Source: JANWXR01 sp964608265
Lineage (GTDB): Bacteria > Chloroflexota > Anaerolineae > Anaerolineales > UBA6663
DNA: 64,000 nucleotides
Assembly: GCA_964608265.1 (NCBI GenBank)
Contig: CAZSNP010000009.1
Span: 1 to 64,000 of the forward strand
Reading direction: 5' to 3'
Shown: positions 33,892 to 42,831 of the stretch, piece after piece
Layout: every line of letters begins with the position of its first letter
Position numbering within the stretch: position 1 is the stretch's first letter
The notes under the pieces: model-generated
The model's input: the letters and a program-made list of their open reading frames with translations, nothing else
The model's database searches: none
What the model was told of the DNA's origin: nothing
Program-made: the position numbers and the translations under genes

Positions 33892-34257
33892 TCACTGCGC
33901 CGTTTGCCCGAGGGTGTCCATCAATTCGCGCAACAGGTTGCTCATTTCAATCGGCTTGGCCAGACAGGTGACGCCCCAGGCGGCGGCCTGCGACATGTAG
34001 CCCTGACCCATGTAGCCCGTCAGCCCGATGATGGGGATGTTGGGCGTCACCTTGCGCAGCACCCGAATGGTCTGGATGCCGTCCAGCCCGGGCATGAACA
34101 TATCCAGCAAGTACACATCGAAGCGCTGCTCGACGGCCTCGAGGATGGCATCGGCGCCGTTGCCGACAGCCGTGACCTCGAAGTTGGCATCGGTCAATTC
34201 GTCGCGCAGAAAATCGCGCAGGTCTTTTTCGTCCTCGGCGATCAGGATTTTCAACAT
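33892..34257 (-). CDS. single-domain response regulator
   Basis: This is a 121-residue receiver: IAEDEKDLRD at the N-terminus, phospho-acceptor Asp in VYLLDMFMPGLDG, the Thr switch in GLTGYMG and LAKPIEM. It starts 3 bp after the large kinase stop and is probably its cognate or relay partner. No output domain is present. Confidence 0.9.
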   Translation of the reverse strand: MLKILIAEDEKDLRDFLRDELTDANFEVTAVGNGADAILEAVEQRFDVYLLDMFMPGLDGIQTIRVLRKVTPNIPIIGLTGYMGQGYMSQAAAWGVTCLAKPIEMSNLLRELMDTLGQTAQ

Positions 34258-34260
34258 GGG

Positions 34261-37200
34261 TCAATCTCCAAAGGTAAGCGCGGCCAGCGTCGCCGGTTCC
34301 CCCGGGTACGAGCCGAGCGCATCGTCAAATCTTCCTTGCGGCTCGCCGCTCAGCCGGGCCTCGTCGGCGGACGGAGCCGCCCCTGGTGGAAAATACAATC
34401 GAAAGGTCGTGCCCTGCCCCGATAAGCTCTGCAACCTGATCTCGCCGCCGTGCGCCCGGACGATGCCGGAGACGATGGACAGCCCCAGCCCCGTGCCCTT
34501 GCCAATGGGTTTGGTGGTGAAAAACGGATCGAAGACCTTGGCCTGGATGGCTTCGTCAATGCCGGCGCCGGTGTCGTTGATCTCCAGCACCAGGCGACCG
34601 GTGGCCGGGTCCAGCTCGGTGCGCACGAAGATGAAACCACCGTTGGGCATGGCGTCGCGGGCGTTGGTCAACAGGTTGATGATGATTTGCGTGATTTGAT
34701 TGCGATCACACGCAAACGCGGGCAGGTCAGGCGCATAGTCTGTGGTGACGACGATGTTCGACCATTTGTTGAGCTGATGTTCGATGAGCAGCAAGCTGTC
34801 GCGAACCACCGTGTTCAAATCGGCCGGCTCGAACTGGTCACCGCCGGCGTGGGCGTAGGTGCGCAGCGAGCGCACGATCTCGGCGCAGCGCCAGCCGCTG
34901 CGATGGATGGTGTCGAGGTTGCGCCGCAACCGGTCGGCGTCTATGGCCGTGGGCTGCTCCAGCCGTTGTAGCCAACTTTGGGTGAGGCCGGTGATGACTT
35001 GCAGGGGTGAATTGATCTCGTGAGCCACCCCGGCGGCCAGCGTGCCGATATCGGCCAGCTTCGAGGCGACCAGCATCTGATCCTGCAAGCGCTTGCGCTC
35101 GGTCACATCCACGTACGCGGCACGGGTGCCGACGACCTGGCCGGCCTCGTTCCGTTCGGGCGTGGTGTGGGCGATCGTGTTGATCGTCTGGCCGCCTTTG
35201 GTCACCAGTTGGCGCTCCACGACGCGCGTTTCCTCCCAGGGCGATGTGACCTGCTCCAACTGCCGGCGCGACTCGGTGGACAGGAAGTTGGCCAGAGGCT
35301 GCCCGACCATCTCGGCCCGGCGATATCCGAGCGTCTCGAGGGCCAGGGCGTTGGCGTCGGCGATGGTGGGCGTATCGCCTTCATGGCGGAGTTGCAGATA
35401 CATGATAGGCGCATCTTCAAACAGGCTACGGAAACGACCTTCCGATACGCGCAGGGCGGCCTCGACTTGTTTGCGCGCGGTGATATCGGTCAATGAGATG
35501 AAGACCCGGGCCATATCGTGTTCGTGGCCCGGCGCTACCGCCCATTGCAGGCTGGCGTGAATGAGGTCGCCCGACAGCGTCAGGTTAGGCATCTCCCAGC
35601 AATAGTGCGGACGGCGCTCGGCCATCGCCACCAGAATCTCGATCATGGTTTGATGCGCCTGGGGTGGCAAGATCTTTCCGAGGCTACCGATGAGATCGGA
35701 CTTGTCGCGCGCGCCGTACAGTTTGACCGTGGCCGTATTGACATCGAGGATGCGAACCTGACCCAGCAGCGACGCCGCCGCCTCAGGTTGTTGACCAAAA
35801 TAAGCGCGGAGATCGGCGACGCCCTGAGCGCGAAGGCGGTCGAGTTCGGCCAATACCGGGGAGTAATCCTCCTCCCACAGGGAAATCGGCGAGGCTTCGA
35901 ACAACACGCGATAGCGCGCTTCGCTTTCGCGCGTGCGATCTTCGGCCACCTTGCGCGCCGTAATATCCAACCCGACGGATTGGATTTCGACGACGCGCCC
36001 GGCGCCGTCGACGATGCCGCGATCAACCCAGTATTGCCACACCTGGGCGCCATCGGGTCGCGTTACCCGGTGCTCGTAGGGTTCGGCCACAGGGTTGGCG
36101 GGCGTCAGACGCGTGAACAAATCGCGCATCCGCGCGCGCACCGGCGTGCGATCCGGCTCGGGCAACAGCTCCACGAACCTCCGGCCGATCAGGTCCTGCG
36201 GCGCGATGCCCATGTATTCGCCATAGGCGCGATTGGCAAACGTGATGAGGCCGGCTTCATCCCAGCGGCAGATCATCTCGAGTTGATCGTTGACGACCGC
36301 CTGATAGCGTTGCTGGCTTTCGCGCAACAACTCCTCGGCATGCCGGCGCTCTTCCACTTCGCGCTGGGCGGCCTCATACAACTGGCGATTCTTGATGGCG
36401 CCGGCCGCCAGGCTGGCGACGGCCAGCAGGAAGCCGCTGTCCTTGGCAGTGAAGTCCCGCTCGTCGGGGCGGTTGATGACCGTCAGCGTGCCGAAGGTCT
36501 CGTGGCGGTAGATCAGCGGGACGACGAGGATGGCGCCGCATTCGGTGCCGGCCCGGCGCTGCTGCACCTCGGGCTCTTCGCGCGGGTCGCTCACACCCCT
36601 GGGCGAGAGGGCCGGCTGCCGTTCACGGATGGCCCAGCCGCTCAGGCCGCGCATCAGTTCGTCGTAATCAATGGCCTGCACCTGGTCGAGGCCCGGGCCG
36701 CTGCCCACGGCGTGCGTGATGCGCTGAGCGACGTGATCACAGATGAAGAGCGTGGCACGGTCGGCCGGGAGCGACTCGGCCACCGCCCTGACCACCGTTT
36801 GTAGGGTATCGTCCAGTGTCTGCAGGGACGAGACGGCGCGGCTGATGTGATATAGCGTCTGGGCTTCGGTCAGCGCCGCCTCGGTGACGGCCAGCGACTG
36901 CCGCAGCTTGTCCTCGCTCTCGCGGACCCGGGCCTCGGCCAGCTTCTGCTGGGTCACATCGCGGCAATACAAATTCGAATAGCCTTCGCTGATGACGGGC
37001 GTCAGCGTAATGGCAAAGTCGCGGTTGCCGATGCGCTGCTCGAACATCTCGCTGACGTGCGTCCGATGGGCTGCCCGTACGCGCGATAACCAGGGCTCCG
37101 TCACCGGCTGCGCGACGCCATAGCCAAGTTGGGCCAGCAACCACAGACTGGCGGTGTTGCCATACAGCAGCGTGCCCTCGGCACTGACGCGGATGACCGG

Positions 37201-37974
37201 CGCCGGATTCTCCTCCGGGAAGCGGGCCAGCGAGCGAATGCGCGCCTGAGCCTCTCGTTCGCGGGTGACGTCGTGCAGGATGAAGACCTGGTGATTGTAG
37301 TCGCGCATCCGCAGGGTGTGCTGGTCGACTCGATACCAACCTCCCAGCCTGGGGAGGTGCTGCTCCGGCTCGGCGTGCGGGGTCAACGCCTGGCCGAGCA
37401 AGTCCGCTACGTCCCGGCCAAGGATGGCCGTGAAGTCGAGTTCGAGGCGCTCACTGACGGCCCGGTTGCAGCGGATGACGTGGCCGGCCTCATTCGTCAT
37501 CAGGATCAAATCGCTGACGGCGTCGAAGGTGGCCTCCCACTCCTGTTTGGCGCGCTCGATGGCGTCCTCAGCCCGCCTGGTCTGCAACATGTGCGCGATG
37601 CGCTGACGCACCACGGCCAGGTGGAGCGGCTTGGTGATGAAGTCGGTCGCGCCCGCCGCGAAGGCGTCATTGACCGAGTTGGTGTCATCCAGGGCGGTGG
37701 TCACCAGGATCGGCACCCGGCGCCCGCCGGGCAATTGGCGCAGGTGGCCGATGGCTTCGATGCCGTTCATCACCGGCATCATGACATCCATCAGCACGAC
37801 ATCCATCGGCTGCGCGCGAAAGGCGATGAGCGCCGCGTGACCATTTTCAGCCTCCACCACGCGGCACTGGCTCCGCTCGAGCACCTGCCGCAACACGGCC
37901 CGCAGAGTCGGATCGTCATCCACCACCAGGGCCAGGTAGGGATGCGTCGCCGGGCTGAGGGGATGAGTAGGCAT
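34261..37974 (-). CDS. large receiver-PAS-GAF hybrid sensor kinase
   Basis: This 1237-residue soluble kinase has an N-terminal receiver (about 12-130; VVDDD, LMDVMMPVMNG, TKPL), several PAS domains (about 140-240, 245-345, 540-665, 675-800 and 810-925), one GAF domain (about 360-525), HisKA with VAHEINSPLQV, and a complete catalytic domain (INLLTNARDAM, DTGAGI, GKGTGLGLSI). No membrane segment is present. It lies 11 bp after cheW in the same operon, so it may connect several internal signals to motility. The signals themselves are not evident. Confidence 0.9.
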   Translation of the reverse strand: MPTHPLSPATHPYLALVVDDDPTLRAVLRQVLERSQCRVVEAENGHAALIAFRAQPMDVVLMDVMMPVMNGIEAIGHLRQLPGGRRVPILVTTALDDTNSVNDAFAAGATDFITKPLHLAVVRQRIAHMLQTRRAEDAIERAKQEWEATFDAVSDLILMTNEAGHVIRCNRAVSERLELDFTAILGRDVADLLGQALTPHAEPEQHLPRLGGWYRVDQHTLRMRDYNHQVFILHDVTREREAQARIRSLARFPEENPAPVIRVSAEGTLLYGNTASLWLLAQLGYGVAQPVTEPWLSRVRAAHRTHVSEMFEQRIGNRDFAITLTPVISEGYSNLYCRDVTQQKLAEARVRESEDKLRQSLAVTEAALTEAQTLYHISRAVSSLQTLDDTLQTVVRAVAESLPADRATLFICDHVAQRITHAVGSGPGLDQVQAIDYDELMRGLSGWAIRERQPALSPRGVSDPREEPEVQQRRAGTECGAILVVPLIYRHETFGTLTVINRPDERDFTAKDSGFLLAVASLAAGAIKNRQLYEAAQREVEERRHAEELLRESQQRYQAVVNDQLEMICRWDEAGLITFANRAYGEYMGIAPQDLIGRRFVELLPEPDRTPVRARMRDLFTRLTPANPVAEPYEHRVTRPDGAQVWQYWVDRGIVDGAGRVVEIQSVGLDITARKVAEDRTRESEARYRVLFEASPISLWEEDYSPVLAELDRLRAQGVADLRAYFGQQPEAAASLLGQVRILDVNTATVKLYGARDKSDLIGSLGKILPPQAHQTMIEILVAMAERRPHYCWEMPNLTLSGDLIHASLQWAVAPGHEHDMARVFISLTDITARKQVEAALRVSEGRFRSLFEDAPIMYLQLRHEGDTPTIADANALALETLGYRRAEMVGQPLANFLSTESRRQLEQVTSPWEETRVVERQLVTKGGQTINTIAHTTPERNEAGQVVGTRAAYVDVTERKRLQDQMLVASKLADIGTLAAGVAHEINSPLQVITGLTQSWLQRLEQPTAIDADRLRRNLDTIHRSGWRCAEIVRSLRTYAHAGGDQFEPADLNTVVRDSLLLIEHQLNKWSNIVVTTDYAPDLPAFACDRNQITQIIINLLTNARDAMPNGGFIFVRTELDPATGRLVLEINDTGAGIDEAIQAKVFDPFFTTKPIGKGTGLGLSIVSGIVRAHGGEIRLQSLSGQGTTFRLYFPPGAAPSADEARLSGEPQGRFDDALGSYPGEPATLAALTFGD

Positions 37975-37985
37975 AGCGAGCGGGC

Positions 37986-38444
37986 TTAAGCGGCTTCGGG
38001 CAGCGCCTGCAGCCGCGTTTGCTCGCTCAAGGTCAACACCTGGCCGAGGTCGAGCAGGATGATGAGGCGCGGCGCCACTTTGGCGATGCCGTGGATGAAG
38101 CGCGAATGCACCGTCGTGACGACCGGCGACGGCGGTTCGACGACCTCGCTGCTGAAGCGCAGCACGTCGCTGACGGCGTCCACGATCAAGCCGACGGTGG
38201 CCTCGCCCAGCTCGACCACGACGATGCGCGAGTCGGCGGTGGCTGCCTCGGCCGGCAGCCCGAACCGCTTGTGCAGATCGAGCACCGGCAGCACCTTGCC
38301 GCGCAAGTTCGTCACGCCCTCGACGCAGGCCGGCGCGCGCGGCACCGCCGTGATGGGTTGCAACTTGATGATGCCCTGTACCGCCGCGATGTCCACACCG
38401 TAGAATTCATTGGCGAGCTTGAAGACGACATTCTGATGTTCCAT
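37986..38444 (-). CDS. cheW: chemotaxis coupling protein CheW
   Basis: CheW links chemoreceptors to CheA. This 152-residue single SH3-like domain protein has the standard features: FKLANEFYGVDIAAVQGI, VEGVTNLRGKVLPVLDL, VGLIVDAVSDVL and LIILLDLGQVL. The ATG at 38444 follows an AGGAGG ribosome binding site with 7 nt spacing. Its promoter is separate from that of cheA but of the same repeated-box type. It is followed by the 1237-residue kinase gene, so it may also serve that kinase. Confidence 0.95.
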   Translation of the reverse strand: MEHQNVVFKLANEFYGVDIAAVQGIIKLQPITAVPRAPACVEGVTNLRGKVLPVLDLHKRFGLPAEAATADSRIVVVELGEATVGLIVDAVSDVLRFSSEVVEPPSPVVTTVHSRFIHGIAKVAPRLIILLDLGQVLTLSEQTRLQALPEAA

Positions 38445-38473
38445 ACAACCGCCTCCTGGCCCCGGGCGGTAGA

Positions 38474-38491
38474 GACGCGCCGCAGCGCGTC
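38474..38491. repeat. hairpin in the cheW mRNA leader
   Basis: GACGCGC and GCGCGTC pair around CGCA, between the predicted transcription start (near 38507) and the cheW ribosome binding site. The stem resembles the GACGC/GCGTC hairpin between the comX-like and comQ-like genes, so both may be copies of a dispersed palindromic repeat. Confidence 0.45.
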
Positions 38492-38513
38492 GCCACGTTT
38501 TTTGACACACTGA

Positions 38514-38579
38514 AGGTTACAGAAATCGTCGGGCACTGTCCGTAAGTCGAGCGTAAAGCAACACTAAAGCTCTTGTGAA
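38514..38579 (-). promoter_or_regulatory. repeated-box promoter for cheW operon
   Basis: Plus-strand boxes TAAG (38543), TAAA (38554), TAAA (38565) and TGAA (38576) are exactly 11 bp apart. The coding-strand proximal box CTTACG (38541-38546) is followed after 21 bp by TAACCT (38514-38519). The predicted leader is about 63 nt. Confidence 0.72.
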
Positions 38580-38759
38580 ATTCCGACCTCGTAACGCGCC
38601 GATCATGCTCAACGGCAGGTCACTGCGTCGCGCGTCGTGGCCGACTTTTCAGACGGAGGTTGCCGCGCGGCGCGGCGGCATTAGCCTCTGCCACCAGCAC
38701 CTCGCTGGCCGTCTCCACAAATGGGTTTATGCATTTCACGTTCCGCTCTTAATCGGTTT

Positions 38760-38927
38760 CAAGGAGGTACTTGTCACCCCGAGCGAAGCGGGCGTTCGCA
38801 GAACGCACGGTCTCTACCCAAGCCTGGCGCGATTTGCGGCCAGCCAGAGATGCCGCGATGCTGTCGTTACGAAGTAACGCCGCATCGTCCGTCGCTCCGC
38901 TCCTCGGCATGACATTCGACCTCCTTG
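38760..38927. repeat. MITE-like palindromic element downstream of che operon
   Basis: The 654-bp space between cheW and the HDOD gene holds a 168-bp element whose ends CAAGGAGGT (38760-38768) and ACCTCCTTG (38919-38927) are inverted, with an imperfect inverted continuation (TGTCACCCCGAGCGAAGCG against CGCTCCGCTCCTCGGCATGACA). There is no transposase. The remainder of the space, apart from the cheW leader and promoter, shows no supported gene. Confidence 0.55.
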
Positions 38928-39098
38928 ATTTCAATTAACCGGAGTTTGGCAAATCGGGGTTCTAGCACATGATATGGCGGTTAAGCGTCGCCTCGAGCAG
39001 CCACATCTGGCGTCGAAAGTGCTATATGCCAGTGTCCAGTCAATTAAGTGCGTCACGTTCAAACGCTTTTCCTTCGGGACAATCGCCGCGGTTGCCCG

Positions 39099-39977
39099 TT
39101 ACGCCTGCACCAGATCACCGGCCTGATGGATAAACTGCTCCGCTTCGGCAATCACCGGGATGATGCGCGCATGCAGTTCGGCGCGCCGGTCCTCGTTCCA
39201 GCTCAACCGCTGCACCGCAATCGGGTCGGGCAGATAAGGCTCCTCGGCGCGACCGGCGCCGATGCCCAACTCGGTCAGGGTGGCATCGGCGATATGGACG
39301 GCGGCGGCGAGCAGCGCGCCCTCGCCGGCCTGGGCCGGGCGGTGGTGATAGGCAATTGCCTCGATCAGCGGGCGCGGCAGGTGCCAGCGGCGCGCCATCT
39401 CCGCGCCGAGCGAGGCATGGTCGATGCCGAAGTGCTGCGCCTCCAGATCGGCGAAGGGGCGGCCCTGCCACTCCGGCCCGCTCGTATCAACGTTGCGCAG
39501 CAGCACTTCGAACGCCAACTTGCCGATGTCGGCCAGCAGCCCGGCGTGATAGGCCTCCTCCGCCGTGTGCGCGCCGAAGCGCCCGACGGCCAGCCGCGCC
39601 GCCGCCGCCATCCCCACGCTGCGCTTCCACAAATCCCCGCGCTCCAATCCATAGCCCGGGGCTGGGCGGTCGATGTAGGCCGCGATCGAGGCCGCCAGCA
39701 CCAGACTCTGAATCGCGTTCTGCCCGAGGTAGACCACGGCCTGCCGCACCGTGGCCACCGGCGAGCGCAAGCTGTAGTAGGCGCTGTTCGCCAGCCGCAA
39801 CACCAGGCCTGCCATCGCCTGATCCATCGCCAGCACATCGGCCAGGTCGCTCATCTTCGAGCGCGGGTTGCGGATGAGGGCCAGCGCCCTCTGCGCGACC
39901 TGAGGCATGGGCGGCAACTCGCCCACGCGGCGGATCAGCTCATCAACCGTTGGCCGGCGGGTCAGCGTCTTCAGCAT
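39099..39977 (-). CDS. HDOD domain protein
   Basis: This is a 292-residue protein. Most of it (about 15-215) is an HDOD domain: LPPMPQVAQRALALIRNP, a VLAMDQAMAGLVLRLANSAYY stretch and a degenerate HD centre (HAGLLADIGKLAFE). HDOD proteins act in signalling and often sit in flagellar or chemotaxis operons; their biochemical role is mostly unclear. The start at 39977 is chosen because the domain begins there; it overlaps cheR by 7 bp. It is the last gene of the cheA operon. Confidence 0.85.
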   Translation of the reverse strand: MLKTLTRRPTVDELIRRVGELPPMPQVAQRALALIRNPRSKMSDLADVLAMDQAMAGLVLRLANSAYYSLRSPVATVRQAVVYLGQNAIQSLVLAASIAAYIDRPAPGYGLERGDLWKRSVGMAAAARLAVGRFGAHTAEEAYHAGLLADIGKLAFEVLLRNVDTSGPEWQGRPFADLEAQHFGIDHASLGAEMARRWHLPRPLIEAIAYHHRPAQAGEGALLAAAVHIADATLTELGIGAGRAEEPYLPDPIAVQRLSWNEDRRAELHARIIPVIAEAEQFIHQAGDLVQA

Positions 39978-40753
39978 CGCTCGTAAAACGAAAAGGCCAC
40001 GCTCCGCAACCCGATGGCTTGCGGTTGCGGAATGGTCTCCGTGCCGCCGATAAAGAGGATGCCGCCCGGCCGCAGCGCCGCCTGAAATTTCCGATACAAC
40101 AGCGCCGTGGCCTGGTCGGTGAAGTAGATGACGACGTTGCGGCACAGGATCAGGTCGAAATCGCCCTCAAACTCGTCGTCGAGCAGATTGAGTTCGCGAA
40201 AGGTCGTCACGCGCCGGGCGGTGGGTTGCCCGATGAAGTAGGGCGGGCCGCCCGGTTGCCAGAAGCGCGCCCGCTGGGCGGCCGTGACGTTTTTGATGTC
40301 GTCGGCGGTGTATGGGCCGCGATTGCGTGCGTGGGCCAGCGCGCCGCGATCGAGGTCGCTGGCCAGGAGGGTGTGGGCGCGCCCAGGTGTGAGTTCATCC
40401 AACAGCATTGCCAGGCTGTACGGCTCCGGGCCGATGGAACAACCGGCGCTCCACAGTCTGAGTCTGGGCCGGGTCTTCAGCAGGCCGGGCAGGATTTGCT
40501 CGCGCAGGGTCTGCCAGCGTTCGGCATCGCGAAAGAATGCCGAGACGTTGATGGTGAGGTAGTTGCGGAACCTCGATAGCTCCCCCTCATCGGCTTCGAC
40601 GCGGCGGAAGTATTCGCCCCACGTCGGCGCCCCGGCGCGCACCAGCCAGGCGTCGAGCCGCCGGCGCATCTGCTCATCCTTGTAATGATCGAGGTTGATA
40701 CCCAACAGCGACTTGATGTTCCGCTTGACCTGCCGGTAGATCGCGAGATCCAT
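39971..40753 (-). CDS. cheR: chemotaxis methyltransferase CheR
   Basis: CheR methylates glutamates of chemoreceptors using S-adenosylmethionine. The 260-residue product has the helical N-terminal domain (1-75, ending LTINVSAFFRD) and the methyltransferase domain with LWSAGCSIGPEPYSLAM, LLASDLDRGALAHAR and FDLILCRNVVIYF, all standard. The GCSIGPEPYS motif has Ile where Ser or Thr is commoner. It works against CheB and CheD encoded next to it. Confidence 0.95.
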   Translation of the reverse strand: MDLAIYRQVKRNIKSLLGINLDHYKDEQMRRRLDAWLVRAGAPTWGEYFRRVEADEGELSRFRNYLTINVSAFFRDAERWQTLREQILPGLLKTRPRLRLWSAGCSIGPEPYSLAMLLDELTPGRAHTLLASDLDRGALAHARNRGPYTADDIKNVTAAQRARFWQPGGPPYFIGQPTARRVTTFRELNLLDDEFEGDFDLILCRNVVIYFTDQATALLYRKFQAALRPGGILFIGGTETIPQPQAIGLRSVAFSFYERC

Positions 40754-40777
40754 GACGTGCTCGTTGAGCGGCTCGGT

Positions 40778-41917
40778 TCAGAGTTGGCGGCAGTGGCGCG
40801 CCAGCCCGGCGGCCACCTCGGGCAGGGGCAGGACGTCGTTGGCATGACCGGCTTCGCACACGCTGCGCGGCATGCCCCACACCACACACGTGCCTTCATC
40901 CTCGGCGATGATGCGGCCACCGGCGCCGCGCACCAGGGCCGAGCCGTTGGTGCCGTCGTGGCCCATGCCGGTGAGGATGGCGGCCACCGTGCGCGAGCCA
41001 AAGAATTGGGCGAGGCTGGCCATCGTCACATCAATTGCCGGCCGCACGCCGTGCACGGTCGGGTTTTGATTCAGGGCCACCCGGCCCTCGCCATCGAACT
41101 GCATGTGAAAGCCGCCCGGCGCCAGCAGGGCCTGACCGACCCTGAGCACATCGCCTGGTTCGGCCTCCTTCACGCATAACGCCGAGGCTTGATTGAGCCG
41201 TTCGGCCAGCGAGCGGGTGAAGCCCACTGGCATGTGTTGCACAATGACGACGGCGGCTTCGAGGTCGGCGGGGATGTTGGGGACGACCTCGTTGAGGGCG
41301 CGCGGCCCGCCGGTGGAGGCGCCGATGACGACGACCTTATCCGCCGCGGTGAGCGGGCGGGTGGGTTTGGCGCCCGCCGTGGCGGCGAGCGCCGGCGCGC
41401 CGGCGGGGGCCGCGCCTCGGGCCAGGGCGGCGAGGTTGCCCAACCTCAGCCCGCGCGCGCGCCGGACACTGGCTCGGGCGGCCGCGCGGATTTTGGTCAC
41501 TACCTCATCCATCACCGCCGCCAGGTTGGCTTTGTCCACGGGCTTGGCGACGAAGTCAACGGCGCCCCAGGTCAACGCCTGCACCGTTTCGCGCGCGCCC
41601 TCCACCGTCAGGCTGCTCAACATCACCACCGGCGTCGGCTCGCGCGACATGATTTCCTTGAGCGTCGACAGCCCGTCGAGGCGCGGCATCTCCACGTCGA
41701 GCGTGATGACATCCGGCTGAAGCCTGCGGAGAAGGTCCAACGCCTCGCGGCCATCCCTGGCCGAGCCGGCCACATGCAGCCCCGGCGCCGCCGCAATGTA
41801 TCTGCCGATGGTGTAGCGCATGAAGGCCGAATCATCCACGACCAGCACCCGCACCGGGCGCACTTCGCCGGGCGCGGCGGGGGCGGGCGGGGGGGCCGGG
41901 CGGGTGGCGAGCATCAT
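40778..41917 (-). CDS. cheB: chemotaxis methylesterase CheB
   Basis: CheB removes methyl groups from, or deamidates, chemoreceptors when phosphorylated. The 379-residue product has a receiver (about 20-140; VVDDS, ITLDVEMPRLDG, KPVDK), a linker, and the esterase domain with IGASTGGPRAL (catalytic Ser), VIVQHMPVGFT (catalytic His) and ILTGMGHDGTNG (catalytic Asp). An Ala/Pro-rich N-terminus precedes the receiver. It lies 1 bp after cheY. Confidence 0.95.
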   Translation of the reverse strand: MMLATRPAPPPAPAAPGEVRPVRVLVVDDSAFMRYTIGRYIAAAPGLHVAGSARDGREALDLLRRLQPDVITLDVEMPRLDGLSTLKEIMSREPTPVVMLSSLTVEGARETVQALTWGAVDFVAKPVDKANLAAVMDEVVTKIRAAARASVRRARGLRLGNLAALARGAAPAGAPALAATAGAKPTRPLTAADKVVVIGASTGGPRALNEVVPNIPADLEAAVVIVQHMPVGFTRSLAERLNQASALCVKEAEPGDVLRVGQALLAPGGFHMQFDGEGRVALNQNPTVHGVRPAIDVTMASLAQFFGSRTVAAILTGMGHDGTNGSALVRGAGGRIIAEDEGTCVVWGMPRSVCEAGHANDVLPLPEVAAGLARHCRQL

Positions 41918-41918
41918 C

Positions 41919-42275
41919 TCAGGCCAGCGCCTTGCCGATGGCGGCCAGCACGCGCGCCGGCTCGAATGGTTTGACGACGAAGTCCCTGGCGCCCGATTTG
42001 ATCGCCTCCAGTATCACGGATTCCTGGCCCAGCGCGGTGAGCATGACGATGCGGGCGTTCGGGTCGCCGGAGCGAATCTCCCTGAGGGCGGCCAGGCCGT
42101 CCATCTCGGGCATGGTCACATCCATCAGCACCGCGTCGGGCCGGTTGGATTTGTAACTGTCAACCGCCTTCAGGCCGTTCTCGGCCTCGATGACCTCGTG
42201 GCCGTTGCTGGAGAGCATCTTTGAGATGCGGACGCGCAGGAACTCCGCATCATCCACAATCAATATCTTCGCCAT
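41919..42275 (-). CDS. cheY: chemotaxis response regulator CheY
   Basis: This 118-residue receiver closely matches the CheY of Thermotoga/Bacillus type: ILIVDDAEFLR, AVLMDVTMPEMDG, LTALGQ and KPFEPARV. Phosphorylated CheY binds FliM to change motor rotation. Its position between cheD and cheB in the che operon identifies it among the many receivers in this window. It has a strong AAGGAG ribosome binding site 6 nt upstream. Confidence 0.95.
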   Translation of the reverse strand: MAKILIVDDAEFLRVRISKMLSSNGHEVIEAENGLKAVDSYKSNRPDAVLMDVTMPEMDGLAALREIRSGDPNARIVMLTALGQESVILEAIKSGARDFVVKPFEPARVLAAIGKALA

Positions 42276-42345
42276 TCTTGACTCCTTAGTCCCCGAAGGA
42301 CCTTCGCCGCCATCACCACACCGCAGCCCTGGCCGCGCCGACTAA

Positions 42346-42831
42346 CTACAGATCACGCTCCGGGTTGCCGATGGCCCGCACCGTGGTGCGTCCATCAACC
42401 ACATGCAGCCGCACCGTGCGGCCCGCGTTTCCGCCCACATCCTCCGCTGAAAGTTCGAGGTTGTAACTGGCCAGCACCCGACGCGCGGCGGCCACGTTGC
42501 GCTCGCCGATGTTGAGCGATTGCTTCATGCCCGGCAGGTTCAACATCGTGGCCCCGCCGGCCATGCGCACCACCAAACGGTTGCGGGCCGCGCCCATCTT
42601 TTCCAGTTTCTCCAGCATGCTGGCCACACCGCTGTCCACGAATTTTGGATTGCGGGCGTCGCTGTCGTTGAGCCGTTGCGGCAGTACCGCGTGCAGCAAC
42701 GCGCCGACGCGGACGTGCGGGTCGTACATGCTGATGCCGACGCACGAGCCAAGCCCGTAGGCCACCAGCACATCGTCGGGGTTGTTGCTCAATTTGATCT
42801 CGCCCAGCCCGACCGCGTGGCTATTGTCCAT
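42346..42831 (-). CDS. cheD: chemoreceptor glutamine deamidase CheD
   Basis: CheD deamidates receptor glutamines and, in Bacillus-type systems, stimulates CheC. The 161-residue product shows the catalytic Cys in YGLGSCVG, the His in ALLHAVLP and the Thr region RMAGGATML. The ATG at 42831 begins MDNSHAVGLGEIK, the usual N-terminus, and overlaps the cheC end by 11 bp. The cheC-cheD pair marks a three-system (Bacillus/Thermotoga-like) adaptation scheme. Confidence 0.95.
   Translation of the reverse strand: MDNSHAVGLGEIKLSNNPDDVLVAYGLGSCVGISMYDPHVRVGALLHAVLPQRLNDSDARNPKFVDSGVASMLEKLEKMGAARNRLVVRMAGGATMLNLPGMKQSLNIGERNVAAARRVLASYNLELSAEDVGGNAGRTVRLHVVDGRTTVRAIGNPERDL

Noticed and set aside
38575..38877. 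100-codon plus-strand ORF in the cheW/HDOD spacer
   Set aside because: It runs through promoter boxes and the palindromic element; no homology or good start signal.
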